Positions 1 through 7,784 of a stretch of DNA of 64,000 nucleotides are shown here, piece after piece. Origin of the DNA: Limnobacter litoralis (GTDB lineage: Bacteria; Pseudomonadota; Gammaproteobacteria; Burkholderiales; Burkholderiaceae_B). The stretch covers positions 124,001 through 188,000 of the forward strand of contig NZ_BSOJ01000009.1 of NCBI RefSeq assembly GCF_030160455.1, written 5' to 3'. The stretch's first letter is position 1. Each line of letters opens with the position of its first letter. The translations under genes were made by a program, and so were the position numbers. The notes beneath the pieces were generated by a model. The model ran no database searches. It had not been told where the DNA came from and saw nothing but the letters and a program-made list of their open reading frames with translations.

Positions 1-768
1 AGCCCGCCTGCCAGCGTGATCAAACATGCCAACGACATTGGCGCGGATCTGTGGTTGTTCGGTCGTGATTTCAACTACAGCGGTGACAAGCAACAATGGG
101 CCTACGGTGGCCGCGGAATGCGCAGGGCTGCGCTGGCTTATCCCGCCCTGCGGGGTGCGAACCAGTTGCTGAATGCATCAGCCGCCATTGCCGCGCTGGA
201 AACCGTACGCGACCGCTTGCCTGTGCCAGCGCAAGCCATTCGGCAAGGCCTCTTGCTGGTTGAATGGCCGGGGCGCTTTCAGGTGTTGGCTGGTCAGCCA
301 ACCATCGTGCTGGATGTGGGCCACAATCCACACGCCGCAGCCCACCTTCGTGAAAGCCTAGACAACATGGGGTTTTTCCCCTTCACGCACTGCATTTTCG
401 GCATGTTGGCCGACAAGGACGCCGTGGGCGTGGTACGGGCTTTGAAGGACCGCATTGACCACTGGCACTTGGTGCCGACCGAGGGAGATCGCGGTCGCAG
501 TGCAGACCAGTTGAGGTCGGTGGTTGAGCAGGAAGTGGGCAGTGCGGAGGCATTCGACTGGGAAGCCAATGCCCAGGCGCTTAAAAAAGGCGGAATTGCT
601 CGCCAAGCGCCAGAAAAATCTGTTCAGACATACGCCAGTGTGGATGAAGCTTACCGTACGGTCACTCAGGCCGCGGCGGCGAGTGATAGAATTCTGGTTT
701 TCGGATCTTTTGTGATCGTCGGGCAGGCCTTGCTCGTGCGTGAAGCGCTGAAAAAATCAAACCATTGA
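1..768 (+). CDS. folC: Bifunctional folylpolyglutamate synthase/dihydrofolate synthase, 3' part
   Basis: This is the C-terminal part of FolC, the cytosolic ATP-dependent ligase that adds glutamate to dihydropteroate and folates. The reading frame is open from base 1, so the gene is cut by the window edge. The ATP-binding P-loop half lies outside. The visible part carries the Mur-ligase-like C-terminal domain with the FolC signature DVGHNPHAA at about residues 100-108 of the visible frame. It also has the family's closing strand and helix, ending in VFGSFVIVGQAL. It heads a same-strand group with a SPOR protein, cvpA and purF, a gene order common in beta- and gammaproteobacteria. The GTG at base 16 is only an in-frame valine and not a likely start. 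Identification is firm, but completeness cannot be judged. Confidence 0.93.
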   Translation, partial: SPPASVIKHANDIGADLWLFGRDFNYSGDKQQWAYGGRGMRRAALAYPALRGANQLLNASAAIAALETVRDRLPVPAQAIRQGLLLVEWPGRFQVLAGQPTIVLDVGHNPHAAAHLRESLDNMGFFPFTHCIFGMLADKDAVGVVRALKDRIDHWHLVPTEGDRGRSADQLRSVVEQEVGSAEAFDWEANAQALKKGGIARQAPEKSVQTYASVDEAYRTVTQAAAASDRILVFGSFVIVGQALLVREALKKSNH

Positions 769-787
769 TTAATAACCTGAGGTGTCC

Positions 788-1573
788 GTGAGTTCCAATC
801 CACGTACTGGCAGCAAAAACAAAGTCAATAACGATCCCGTTGATGAGTTGAAGCGCCGTTCGAGACGTCGATTGGTTGGGTCAATCGCGCTGTTTCTTTT
901 TGCGATTATCGTGGTGCCTGCGCTGGTCGAGAAAGAACCCGCCAAAAAGGACGCTCCCGTTGAACTGGTGGTGCCCTCACGTCCGAATTCGGACCCCAAG
1001 GCTGATTTTGCAAACAACGAGGGTGTGGCAGACACAAAAGCGGCGAAGCCGACCCTTGATGAACCCGCTTCCAATTCTGTAGCGCCTGATTCGAAACCCA
1101 CTGCTGCAAGCGAAAAGCCATCCGCCCCAGAGGCACCAAAAGTGGCGACAGCACCAAAAGCGGAGCCAGCGCCAAAAGCGGAGCCCGTACCCAAGCCCGC
1201 ACCCGAAGTGAAGTTTGATGCCAAGCCGCTCGCCAAGACTGAGGCCCCCAAAGAAACAAAGCCAGTACCCAAGGCTGAACCCAAAGTGGAACCCAAGGTT
1301 GAACCTGCCAAGCCCACTGAGGACCCGATTGCCAAGTTTGCACAAGGTGAAGTGTTGTGGGTGCAGGTGACTGCCCTGAAAGACGGCGCTCATGCCGAAC
1401 AGATTCGAAGTGAATTGGTCAGCAAAGGGTTTCCAGCGAAAGTGGAGTCCGTGAGTGCGGGCGCAAGCAAGGTGTACCGGGTCAGGGTCGGACCTCTGGC
1501 AGGTCAGGACAAAGCCAATCAGACCAAGGCGGCCTTGGCCAAGCAGGGTTACAACGGCAGGGTGGTTCAGTGA
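788..1573 (+). CDS. SPOR-domain inner-membrane protein (DedD-like)
   Basis: This is a bitopic protein predicted to bind denuded septal peptidoglycan through a C-terminal SPOR domain, as DedD and FtsN do. A short basic cytoplasmic segment is followed by one membrane helix at about residues 29-47. A long Pro/Ala/Lys/Glu-rich periplasmic linker with KAEP- and PKVE-type repeats comes next (about residues 60-180), and then the SPOR domain (about 185-261) begins at VLWVQV. GTG at 788 is chosen because TGAGG ends five bases upstream. The GTG at 782 overlaps that ribosome site. The gene lies 19 bases after folC and overlaps cvpA by four bases. The linker repeats may vary in number between strains. 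The name dedD is avoided because only the architecture, not orthology, is clear. Confidence 0.85.
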   Translation: MSSNPRTGSKNKVNNDPVDELKRRSRRRLVGSIALFLFAIIVVPALVEKEPAKKDAPVELVVPSRPNSDPKADFANNEGVADTKAAKPTLDEPASNSVAPDSKPTAASEKPSAPEAPKVATAPKAEPAPKAEPVPKPAPEVKFDAKPLAKTEAPKETKPVPKAEPKVEPKVEPAKPTEDPIAKFAQGEVLWVQVTALKDGAHAEQIRSELVSKGFPAKVESVSAGASKVYRVRVGPLAGQDKANQTKAALAKQGYNGRVVQ

Positions 1574-2061
1574 CGGTCTTTGATTACATTGCCATTGCGA
1601 TTGTCGGTTTGTCGGTGGTGTTGGGTCTGTTCCGTGGCATGGTCAAAGAGGTTTTGAGCCTGGCAAATTGGATTTTGGCCTTTTGGCTGGCGAATCATTA
1701 TGGCGATCGTCTGGTTGTTTACCTGGATTGGGCAGAAGGTTTGAGCCCTGCCATGAAGGCGCTGGTGGGTTGTGCGGGCACTTTCTTTGCCGCGATGATC
1801 GTTGGTGCCATACTGATCGGGCTATTGGGAAGAATTGTGTCTGCGGCCGGACTGGGTTTCGCAGACAGGGGTTTGGGCGGCATGTTTGGTGCTGCCCGGG
1901 GTTGTTTTATTGTATTGGTGCTTGTGACAGCGGCGGGTTTCACTTCACTTCCGAAAATGCCATTCTGGACGCAGGCCAAGTTGTCTCCTGTGGCGGTGGA
2001 TGTCATCAAGGAAGTCAAGCCGCATTTGCCGGAAACAGTGGCCAAGTGGGTTCGCTATTAG
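1570..2061 (+). CDS. cvpA: CvpA family membrane protein
   Basis: This is an integral inner-membrane protein of the CvpA family. The family is linked to colicin V production in E. coli and more generally to envelope homeostasis. The exact molecular activity is not established. The 163 residues hold four hydrophobic segments, at roughly 5-20, 28-45, 62-90 and 103-122. Between the third and fourth is the glycine-rich loop AGLGFADRGLGGMFG that is typical of the family. The GTG start overlaps the stop of the SPOR gene (GTGA), which implies translational coupling. purF starts nine bases after its stop. The position directly upstream of purF is the classical one for cvpA and supports the name. Confidence 0.92.
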   Translation: MTVFDYIAIAIVGLSVVLGLFRGMVKEVLSLANWILAFWLANHYGDRLVVYLDWAEGLSPAMKALVGCAGTFFAAMIVGAILIGLLGRIVSAAGLGFADRGLGGMFGAARGCFIVLVLVTAAGFTSLPKMPFWTQAKLSPVAVDVIKEVKPHLPETVAKWVRY

Positions 2062-2070
2062 GAGAGTTCA

Positions 2071-3585
2071 ATGTGCGGGATAGTCGGTGTATCCGGTTTT
2101 TCTCCAGTTAATCAAATGCTTTACGACAGCCTGTTGCTGTTGCAGCACCGCGGCCAGGATGCCGCTGGTATTGCAACGGGGCATGGCAATGCGTTCAGCA
2201 TGTTCAAGGGCAACGGCCTGGTTCGGGATGTGTTTCGCACCCGCAATATGCGCTCTTTGTTGGGTAACTATGGCATCGGTCATGTTCGGTATCCAACCGC
2301 TGGTTCTGCGTCCAGTTCTGAAGAAGCGCAGCCTTTCTACGTCAATGCGCCCTATGGTTTGGTGTTGGCTCACAACGGTAACCTGACCAACAGTGAGCGC
2401 TTGAAAGCAGAATTGTTCAAAAATGATCGGCGCCACATCAACACCAACTCCGATTCCGAAGTGTTGTTGAACGTACTGGCGCACGAGCTTCAATCCAATG
2501 CGTCTGGTTATTCTCTGGACCCAGCCACCATTTTCAGGGCTGTTGCCGGCGTGCATGAACGTGCGCGCGGTGCTTACGCCTGTGTGGTTCAAATTGCGGG
2601 CTATGGCATTCTGGCGTTTCGGGATCCGCACGGCATCCGGCCTTTGGTGTACGGCAAGCTGGAAACGGAGCAGGGCACCGAGTACATGTTTGCGTCTGAG
2701 TCTGTGGCGCTTGCGGGCATGGGCTATGAATTCGTGAGAGATGTTTTGCCTGGAGAGGCCGTCTTTGTGGATGTTGAAGGCAACATTTTCGAGCAGCAAT
2801 GCGCGAAGAAGTTTTCTTTGAACCCGTGTATTTTTGAGTATGTGTACCTGGCGCGCCCTGACTCCATTATGGATGGCGTCTCTGTGTACGAGGCCCGTGT
2901 GAAAATGGGTGAATATCTCGCCGAGCGTGTTCGTGCCGGTGTGCCATCGGGCGAAATTGACGTGGTCATGCCGATTCCTGATTCCAGCCGCCCGGCTGCG
3001 CTTGAACTGGCCAACCGCCTGGGTGTGCCTTATCGAGAGGGCTTCATCAAGAACCGTTACATCGGCCGTACCTTCATCATGCCGGGTCAGGCCATTCGCA
3101 AGAAGAGTGTGCGTCAGAAGCTGAGTGCCATTGAGTGTGAATTCAAGGGCAAGACGGTGTTGTTGGTGGACGATTCGATTGTGCGTGGAACAACCAGCCG
3201 TGAAATCGTGCAGATGGCGCGTGAATCTGGCGCCAAGCGGGTCATTTTTGCGTCGGCAGCGCCCCCCGTGCGCTTTCCGAACGTGTACGGCATTGACATG
3301 CCCACGCGCGATGAACTGATTGCATCGGGTCGCACTGACGACGAAATTTGCGCTGAAATTGGCGCAGATGCCCTGTTTTATCAGGACATTGAAGAGATGA
3401 AGAAGGCGGTTGCCGATCTGAACCCGACCCTGAAGGTTTTTGACGCGTCTTGCTTTGACGGCACCTACATCACCGGTGACGTGACAACCGAATACCTGGA
3501 TCGTCTTGAGTACATGCGCAAGCATCCCGAAGTGGTTGAGTCGGGTGGTTTGCAGATGAATCTGGGGTATGCAGCCAACCCTTAA
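2071..3585 (+). CDS. purF: Amidophosphoribosyltransferase
   Basis: PurF catalyses the first committed step of purine synthesis, converting PRPP and glutamine to 5-phosphoribosylamine in the cytosol. The protein has 504 residues, the usual length. The N-terminal glutaminase domain starts MCGIVGVSG, with Cys2 as the nucleophile after removal of Met1. The phosphoribosyltransferase domain carries the PRPP loop [12 protein letters not shown] at about residues 364-376. An AGGAGA ribosome site lies just before the ATG, overlapping the cvpA stop. It is the last gene of the folC-SPOR-cvpA-purF group and is followed by a hairpin terminator at 3671-3696. No iron-sulfur or propeptide feature is seen. The start is directly at the catalytic Cys, as in E. 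coli PurF. Confidence 0.98.
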   Translation: MCGIVGVSGFSPVNQMLYDSLLLLQHRGQDAAGIATGHGNAFSMFKGNGLVRDVFRTRNMRSLLGNYGIGHVRYPTAGSASSSEEAQPFYVNAPYGLVLAHNGNLTNSERLKAELFKNDRRHINTNSDSEVLLNVLAHELQSNASGYSLDPATIFRAVAGVHERARGAYACVVQIAGYGILAFRDPHGIRPLVYGKLETEQGTEYMFASESVALAGMGYEFVRDVLPGEAVFVDVEGNIFEQQCAKKFSLNPCIFEYVYLARPDSIMDGVSVYEARVKMGEYLAERVRAGVPSGEIDVVMPIPDSSRPAALELANRLGVPYREGFIKNRYIGRTFIMPGQAIRKKSVRQKLSAIECEFKGKTVLLVDDSIVRGTTSREIVQMARESGAKRVIFASAAPPVRFPNVYGIDMPTRDELIASGRTDDEICAEIGADALFYQDIEEMKKAVADLNPTLKVFDASCFDGTYITGDVTTEYLDRLEYMRKHPEVVESGGLQMNLGYAANP

Positions 3586-3670
3586 CCCTGCCTGATTCCA
3601 ACTGTTGGATTTGTACAAACCAGTGTGTTTGCTACCTCACATCAGTTAAACTAGGCAACCTGTTGAAATA

Positions 3671-3696
3671 AAAGCGCGAAATGGTTCGCGCTTTTT
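3671..3696 (+). terminator. Intrinsic terminator after purF, inside the lysC leader
   Basis: AAAGCGCGAA pairs with TTCGCGCTTT around the loop ATGG, followed by a T run. The pairing extends further outward through AATA/TATT with one bulged T. It ends only about 17 bases before the lysC ATG. It therefore either ends the purF operon or sits in the lysC transcript as a leader hairpin. Confidence 0.75.
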
Positions 3697-3713
3697 ATTT
3701 GTAGAGAAAATTC

Positions 3714-4970
3714 ATGTCGCTGATCGTACACAAGTACGGTGGAACCTCGATGGGCTCTACCGAACGCATTAAAAACGTGGCCAAGCGAGTGGCCAAATGG
3801 CACAGGGCCGGTCATCAAATGGTGGTGGTGCCTTCTGCCATGTCGGGTGAAACGAACCGTCTGATCGGTTTGGCCAAGGAAATTCAAAGCGAGCCAGATC
3901 CGCGTGAGCTGGACATGCTGTGCTGCACGGGTGAGCAGGCTTCTGTGGCCCTGCTGGCCATGGCTTTGAAAGCAGAGGGCTTGGATGCCATCAGCTTTTC
4001 TGGCTGGCAAGTGCCCATCAAAACCGACAGTGCCCACACCAAAGCCCGCATCGAATCGATTGATGACAAGCGTGTAAGAGAGCACCTGGCCCAGAAGAAA
4101 GTGGTCATCATTACCGGCTTTCAAGGCATTGACGAGCAGGGCAACCAGACCACACTGGGTCGGGGTGGCTCTGATACCTCTGCTGTGGCTGTTGCTGCCG
4201 CTATGAACGCGGCAGAATGCCTGATTTACACAGACGTAGACGGTGTGTACACCACAGACCCTCGGGTTGTGCCCGAAGCGCGCCGCATGCGTGTGGTGTC
4301 ATTTGAAGAAATGCTGGAAATGGCCTCGTTGGGGTCCAAAGTGCTGCAAATTCGCTCGGTCGAGTTTGCAGGCAAATACCGCGTGCCCACACGCGTGTTG
4401 TCCAGCTTGACTGATCCGATGTGCGACCTGGCCGAAGAGAAGGTGTCTGGCACTTTGATTACTTTTGAGGAAGATGAAAACATGGAACAGGCCGTTGTTT
4501 CAGGAATTGCGTTTAACCGCGACGAAGCCAAGGTAACCATTCGTGGCGTGCCCGACAAACCCGGTGTGGCGTACCAGATTCTGGGTCAGGTGGCAGATGC
4601 CAACATTGACGTGGACATGATCATCCAGAACCAGGGCACGGACGGCACAACAGATTTCACGTTTACGGTGCATCGCAATGAGTTCAACAAGACCATGGAT
4701 CTTTTGAAGAACAAGATTCAGGCCAGCGTGCAGGCCCGCGAAATTGCTGGCGACACGGACGTTTGCAAGGTGTCTATTGTGGGTATCGGTATGCGCTCGC
4801 ATGTGGGTGTGGCCAGCTTGATGTTCAAAACCTTGTCCGAGGAAGGCATCAACATCCAGATGATTTCAACCTCTGAAATCAAGGTTTCTGTGCTGATCAG
4901 CGACAAATACATGGAATTGGCAGTGCGCGCATTGCACAAAGCGTTTGGTCTGGAAAAAGAGGCTGCATAA
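3714..4970 (+). CDS. lysC: Aspartate kinase
   Basis: Aspartokinase phosphorylates aspartate, the first step towards lysine, threonine, methionine and diaminopimelate. The 418-residue protein starts with the kinase motif KYGGTSMG (residues 7-14). It carries the glycine-rich GRGGSDTSAVA motif of the active site and ends in two ACT domains (about residues 265-415) that normally bind lysine and/or threonine for feedback control. Length and layout match the alpha2beta2 or homodimeric class found in Burkholderiales and Gram-positives, not the bifunctional ThrA type. An in-frame ATG at 4482 with GAGGA ten bases upstream could start a separate ACT-only beta subunit, as known for Bacillus and Corynebacterium lysC. 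The aspartate product pathway is metabolically close to cyanophycin (Asp-Arg polymer) encoded downstream, but no direct link is shown. Confidence 0.97.
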   Translation: MSLIVHKYGGTSMGSTERIKNVAKRVAKWHRAGHQMVVVPSAMSGETNRLIGLAKEIQSEPDPRELDMLCCTGEQASVALLAMALKAEGLDAISFSGWQVPIKTDSAHTKARIESIDDKRVREHLAQKKVVIITGFQGIDEQGNQTTLGRGGSDTSAVAVAAAMNAAECLIYTDVDGVYTTDPRVVPEARRMRVVSFEEMLEMASLGSKVLQIRSVEFAGKYRVPTRVLSSLTDPMCDLAEEKVSGTLITFEEDENMEQAVVSGIAFNRDEAKVTIRGVPDKPGVAYQILGQVADANIDVDMIIQNQGTDGTTDFTFTVHRNEFNKTMDLLKNKIQASVQAREIAGDTDVCKVSIVGIGMRSHVGVASLMFKTLSEEGINIQMISTSEIKVSVLISDKYMELAVRALHKAFGLEKEAA

Positions 4971-5003
4971 AAGCGCATTCGGTGCTACAAATGGATTGAT
5001 TCG

Positions 5004-5032
5004 TTGGTATCCGCACCGAAAACCTGTATAAT
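5004..5032 (+). promoter_or_regulatory. Promoter of tRNA-Ser
   Basis: A TTGGTA -35 box (5004-5009) is separated by 17 bases from a perfect TATAAT -10 box (5027-5032). Transcription should start about 5039-5041, just before the tRNA 5' end at 5044. This is the clearest sigma-70 type promoter in the window. Confidence 0.8.
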
Positions 5033-5043
5033 CCAGACCTTCT

Positions 5044-5134
5044 GGAGACGTGGCCGAGTGGTCGAAGGCACTCCCCTGCTAAGGGAGCATACCCCATAAG
5101 GGTATCGGAAGTTCGAATCTTCTCGTCTCCGCCA
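5044..5134 (+). tRNA. serX: tRNA-Ser (anticodon GCU)
   Basis: The sequence folds as a class II tRNA. The acceptor stem GGAGACG (5044-5050) pairs with CGTCTCC (5124-5130), followed by discriminator G and an encoded CCA (5132-5134). The anticodon stem CTCCC/GGGAG encloses the loop CTGCTAA, giving anticodon GCT at 5078-5080 for AGC/AGU serine codons. The long variable arm (ACCCCATAAGGGT region) and the T-loop GTTCGAATC are present. It has its own promoter and a terminator directly downstream. The gene symbol is generic. Confidence 0.96.
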
Positions 5135-5137
5135 AAC

Positions 5138-5169
5138 AAAAAAGCCCACCGCATGCGGTGGGCTTTTTT
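5138..5169. terminator. Bidirectional terminator between tRNA-Ser and cphA
   Basis: GCCCACCGCATGCGGTGGGC is a perfect palindrome (5143-5162) flanked by an A run upstream and a T run downstream. It can therefore stop transcription from both sides: tRNA-Ser on the plus strand and cphA on the minus strand. Confidence 0.93.
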
Positions 5170-5193
5170 CATGGGACGTCGGTTCTATTGCAG

Positions 5194-7773
5194 CTACTTG
5201 GCGATGGCCGCAGCCAAATGTGCCAACGCTTCCTGAACCTGGTCAATCAGGATCAGGGTAAGCGAACCGTCCGTCACGTCTTTCAAGGCCAAATCGATGG
5301 CCTTGAATTCCCCGCGAATTTCACGAATGGTTTGACCACTGGGTCTGCTTGAAGACTGTGCAATGCCTTGTTGCAGCAGCGCCAGCGTTTCGCCGTCGGG
5401 CCGTCCCCGTTGGCAGGCGTCCTCATACAGAATGATGTCATCAAAAAATTCACCAATTCGTCGGCCCTGGTCGATGATGTCGATGTCGCGTCGGTCGCCA
5501 GCCGCACTGATGACGATTTGGCGTTTGCTGCTTTTCATGTGCTGCAAGGAGTCGATCAGTGCACCGATGGCATCGGGGTTGTGGCCATAGTCGGCGATGA
5601 TGGTGCCGTTGTTGTGGTAGAACACGTTCAAGCGACCGGGCACCGTGTTGGGGTCTGAATTGAATGTGGCAAGTGCGCGTTTGACCGTGTCCATGGGCAA
5701 TTTCAGGCCTGCAGCAGCGGCGATTGCACACATCACGTTCTGGATCTGAAACAGGAAAAGACCGTTGTGGGTTAACGGAATTTCAGACAGGGGAAACTCA
5801 GCTTCCTCACCGTCGTGAGACAGGCAAATGCGATCACCTTGCAGCATCAGCACAGATTGGCCTTGTGCCTTGTGCACATTCACGATGGGGTTGTCGGTGC
5901 GTGTGGTGAAGAACAGGACGCGCCCCGGGCTGCGCTTGGCCATTTCCACGGTGTGTCGGTCATCCGCGTTTAATACGGCAAGGCCGTTTGGAGATACGTT
6001 CTGGATCAGCACGCTTTTCAGCAAGGCCAGGTCTTCAACGCTGTCGATGAAGTTCAGCCCGAGGTGGTCGCCTTCGCCAATGTTGGTCGCGATGCCCACG
6101 TCACACATGTCGAATCCCAAACCTTCCCGAAGCATGCCGCCACGGGCGCATTCAAGCACTGCTGCGTCCGCTTCGGGGTGCATGAGTACGCGGTGGGCGC
6201 TGCGCGGACCACTGCAATCACCCGTGTCAACCAGGTGGCCGTTGACATAAACGCCTTCGGTCCCGGTGAAGCCAACGCGCATGCCATGGGTGCGTAAAAT
6301 GTGCTCGATCAGTCGCACTGTGGTGGTTTTGCCATTGGTGCCGGTCACCGCCACCAGTGGAATTCGGGCAGTTTCGTGTGGGGCAAACATGGCAGAGATG
6401 ACTGCACTGCCCACGTCTCGGGGTTTGCCGAACGAGGGGGCCAAGTGCATGCGCAAGCCGGGTGCAGCGTTGATTTCGATGATGGTGCCACCCTGTTCTT
6501 CAAGCGAGCAATTGACCCGTTCGCACACCACGTCTACACCGCAAATGTCGATACCGATCAACTGGGCGGCTTCAACCACGGTGTTGGCCAGTGCAGGGTG
6601 TACGTCGTCCGTGACGTCGGTGGCCACACCGCCCGTGCTGAGGTTGGCGTTGTTGCGCAATACCACCCGAACCCCTTTGGGAGGCACGGAATCGGCTTCG
6701 AACCCTTGTTTTTGAATGCGGGCAATGGCAATCGCATCGAGCTTGATTTTGCTGAGTGCGCTGCCATGGCCTTCACCGCGCAGCGGATTTTTATTTTCCG
6801 TGGCGACCAATTCTGCAATGGTGTGCACGCCATCACCAACCACGGAAGGTGGTTCACGTCGCGCAGCGGCGACCAATTGATTGCCAACCACCAGGAAGCG
6901 GTAGTCGTGGCCCGGCACAAAGCGCTCAACAATGGGCACGCCACTGCCAAATTCAACTGCGGTGTCGAAGGCCACCTTCAGGTGATTCTTGTCACGAATG
7001 TTGACAGTGACGCCTTTGCCTTGATTGCCGTCATAGGGTTTGATGACCACGGCGCAACCCAATTCATCGAACGCTTCACAGGCCTCTTCATAGGTGTGGA
7101 CGATGCGGCCTTCAGGCACTGGCAAACCAGCCGCGTGCAGCAGGGTTTTGGTCAGGTCTTTGTCTTGCGCGATGGATTCGGCAATGGCGGAGGTGGCGTC
7201 AATTTCAGCAGCCTGAATGCGACGCTGTTTTGAACCCCAGCCCAGCTGGACCAGACTGCCCTTGGTCAATCGTCGAAAGGGGATGCCTTGTGCCACTGCG
7301 GCGCGCACAATTGAACCTGTGCTGGGCCCCATTTTGATGTCTTCGTACAGTTCTTTCAGTTCCGCCAATGCGGCTTCAGTGTCGTAGGGTGCGTTGTTCA
7401 GTGCGGCATTTAAAATGGCTTCTGCTTTCTTGAGTGCAAGGCGGGCCAGTTCTTCTTCTTCATACTGAACAACGACTCTGAAGGTGCCAGAATTGACGCT
7501 GTCGACCACGCGGGTGAACGCAACCGGTGAACCCGCTTCTATTTGCAGGCTCAGTGTCAGCTTGGCCAGAAAGTGAGCCAATGTGACATTGTGCTCAAGG
7601 CCTGTGGCCCGAATGGACCCGATGTTCGGCAGCAGGCTGCGGATTCGGGTTTCCAGGGCGTCGTGCCGGTCGTAAATCTGTTCGCTTTCTTCGCAAACCA
7701 CCAACATTTCGAGGCTGGTGTTTTTGCTCCACAGGTTGGGCCCGCGCAGGGCTCTTGTCCGTTCAATGTGCAT
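5194..7773 (-). CDS. cphA: Cyanophycin synthetase
   Basis: CphA polymerises aspartate and arginine into cyanophycin, a cytosolic nitrogen and carbon store, using ATP. The 859-residue product has the full family layout. An N-terminal domain begins IERTRALRGPN. An ATP-grasp domain (about residues 210-470) contains KPYDGNQGKGV and ends IIEINAAPG. A C-terminal Mur-ligase-like domain has an intact P-loop GTNGKTT at residues 478-484. ATG at 7773 is preferred because CphA proteins start close to the RALRGPN motif and a GAAGAAG stretch lies upstream. A TTG at 7788 overlaps the preceding stop (TTGA) and would add five residues. It lies 11 bases after cphA' and is almost certainly cotranscribed. No cyanophycinase gene is present in the window. 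Confidence 0.95.
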   Translation of the reverse strand: MHIERTRALRGPNLWSKNTSLEMLVVCEESEQIYDRHDALETRIRSLLPNIGSIRATGLEHNVTLAHFLAKLTLSLQIEAGSPVAFTRVVDSVNSGTFRVVVQYEEEELARLALKKAEAILNAALNNAPYDTEAALAELKELYEDIKMGPSTGSIVRAAVAQGIPFRRLTKGSLVQLGWGSKQRRIQAAEIDATSAIAESIAQDKDLTKTLLHAAGLPVPEGRIVHTYEEACEAFDELGCAVVIKPYDGNQGKGVTVNIRDKNHLKVAFDTAVEFGSGVPIVERFVPGHDYRFLVVGNQLVAAARREPPSVVGDGVHTIAELVATENKNPLRGEGHGSALSKIKLDAIAIARIQKQGFEADSVPPKGVRVVLRNNANLSTGGVATDVTDDVHPALANTVVEAAQLIGIDICGVDVVCERVNCSLEEQGGTIIEINAAPGLRMHLAPSFGKPRDVGSAVISAMFAPHETARIPLVAVTGTNGKTTTVRLIEHILRTHGMRVGFTGTEGVYVNGHLVDTGDCSGPRSAHRVLMHPEADAAVLECARGGMLREGLGFDMCDVGIATNIGEGDHLGLNFIDSVEDLALLKSVLIQNVSPNGLAVLNADDRHTVEMAKRSPGRVLFFTTRTDNPIVNVHKAQGQSVLMLQGDRICLSHDGEEAEFPLSEIPLTHNGLFLFQIQNVMCAIAAAAGLKLPMDTVKRALATFNSDPNTVPGRLNVFYHNNGTIIADYGHNPDAIGALIDSLQHMKSSKRQIVISAAGDRRDIDIIDQGRRIGEFFDDIILYEDACQRGRPDGETLALLQQGIAQSSSRPSGQTIREIRGEFKAIDLALKDVTDGSLTLILIDQVQEALAHLAAAIAK

Positions 7774-7784
7774 GGTGTTCTTCT

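Noticed and set aside
769-1335. Minus-strand Gly/Ser/Ala-rich open frame opposite the SPOR gene
   Set aside because: The low-complexity translation arises from the reverse of the Pro/Lys/Ala-rich linker; the plus-strand gene has a membrane helix and SPOR domain in proper order.
2068-3618. Long open frame antisense to purF
   Set aside because: A 516-codon frame on the minus strand mirrors the purF codon bias. The translation has no recognisable domain and purF is certain.
6301-7233. Long open frame antisense to cphA
   Set aside because: It is a shadow of cphA with unusual composition and no domain; the minus-strand gene has all cyanophycin synthetase motifs.
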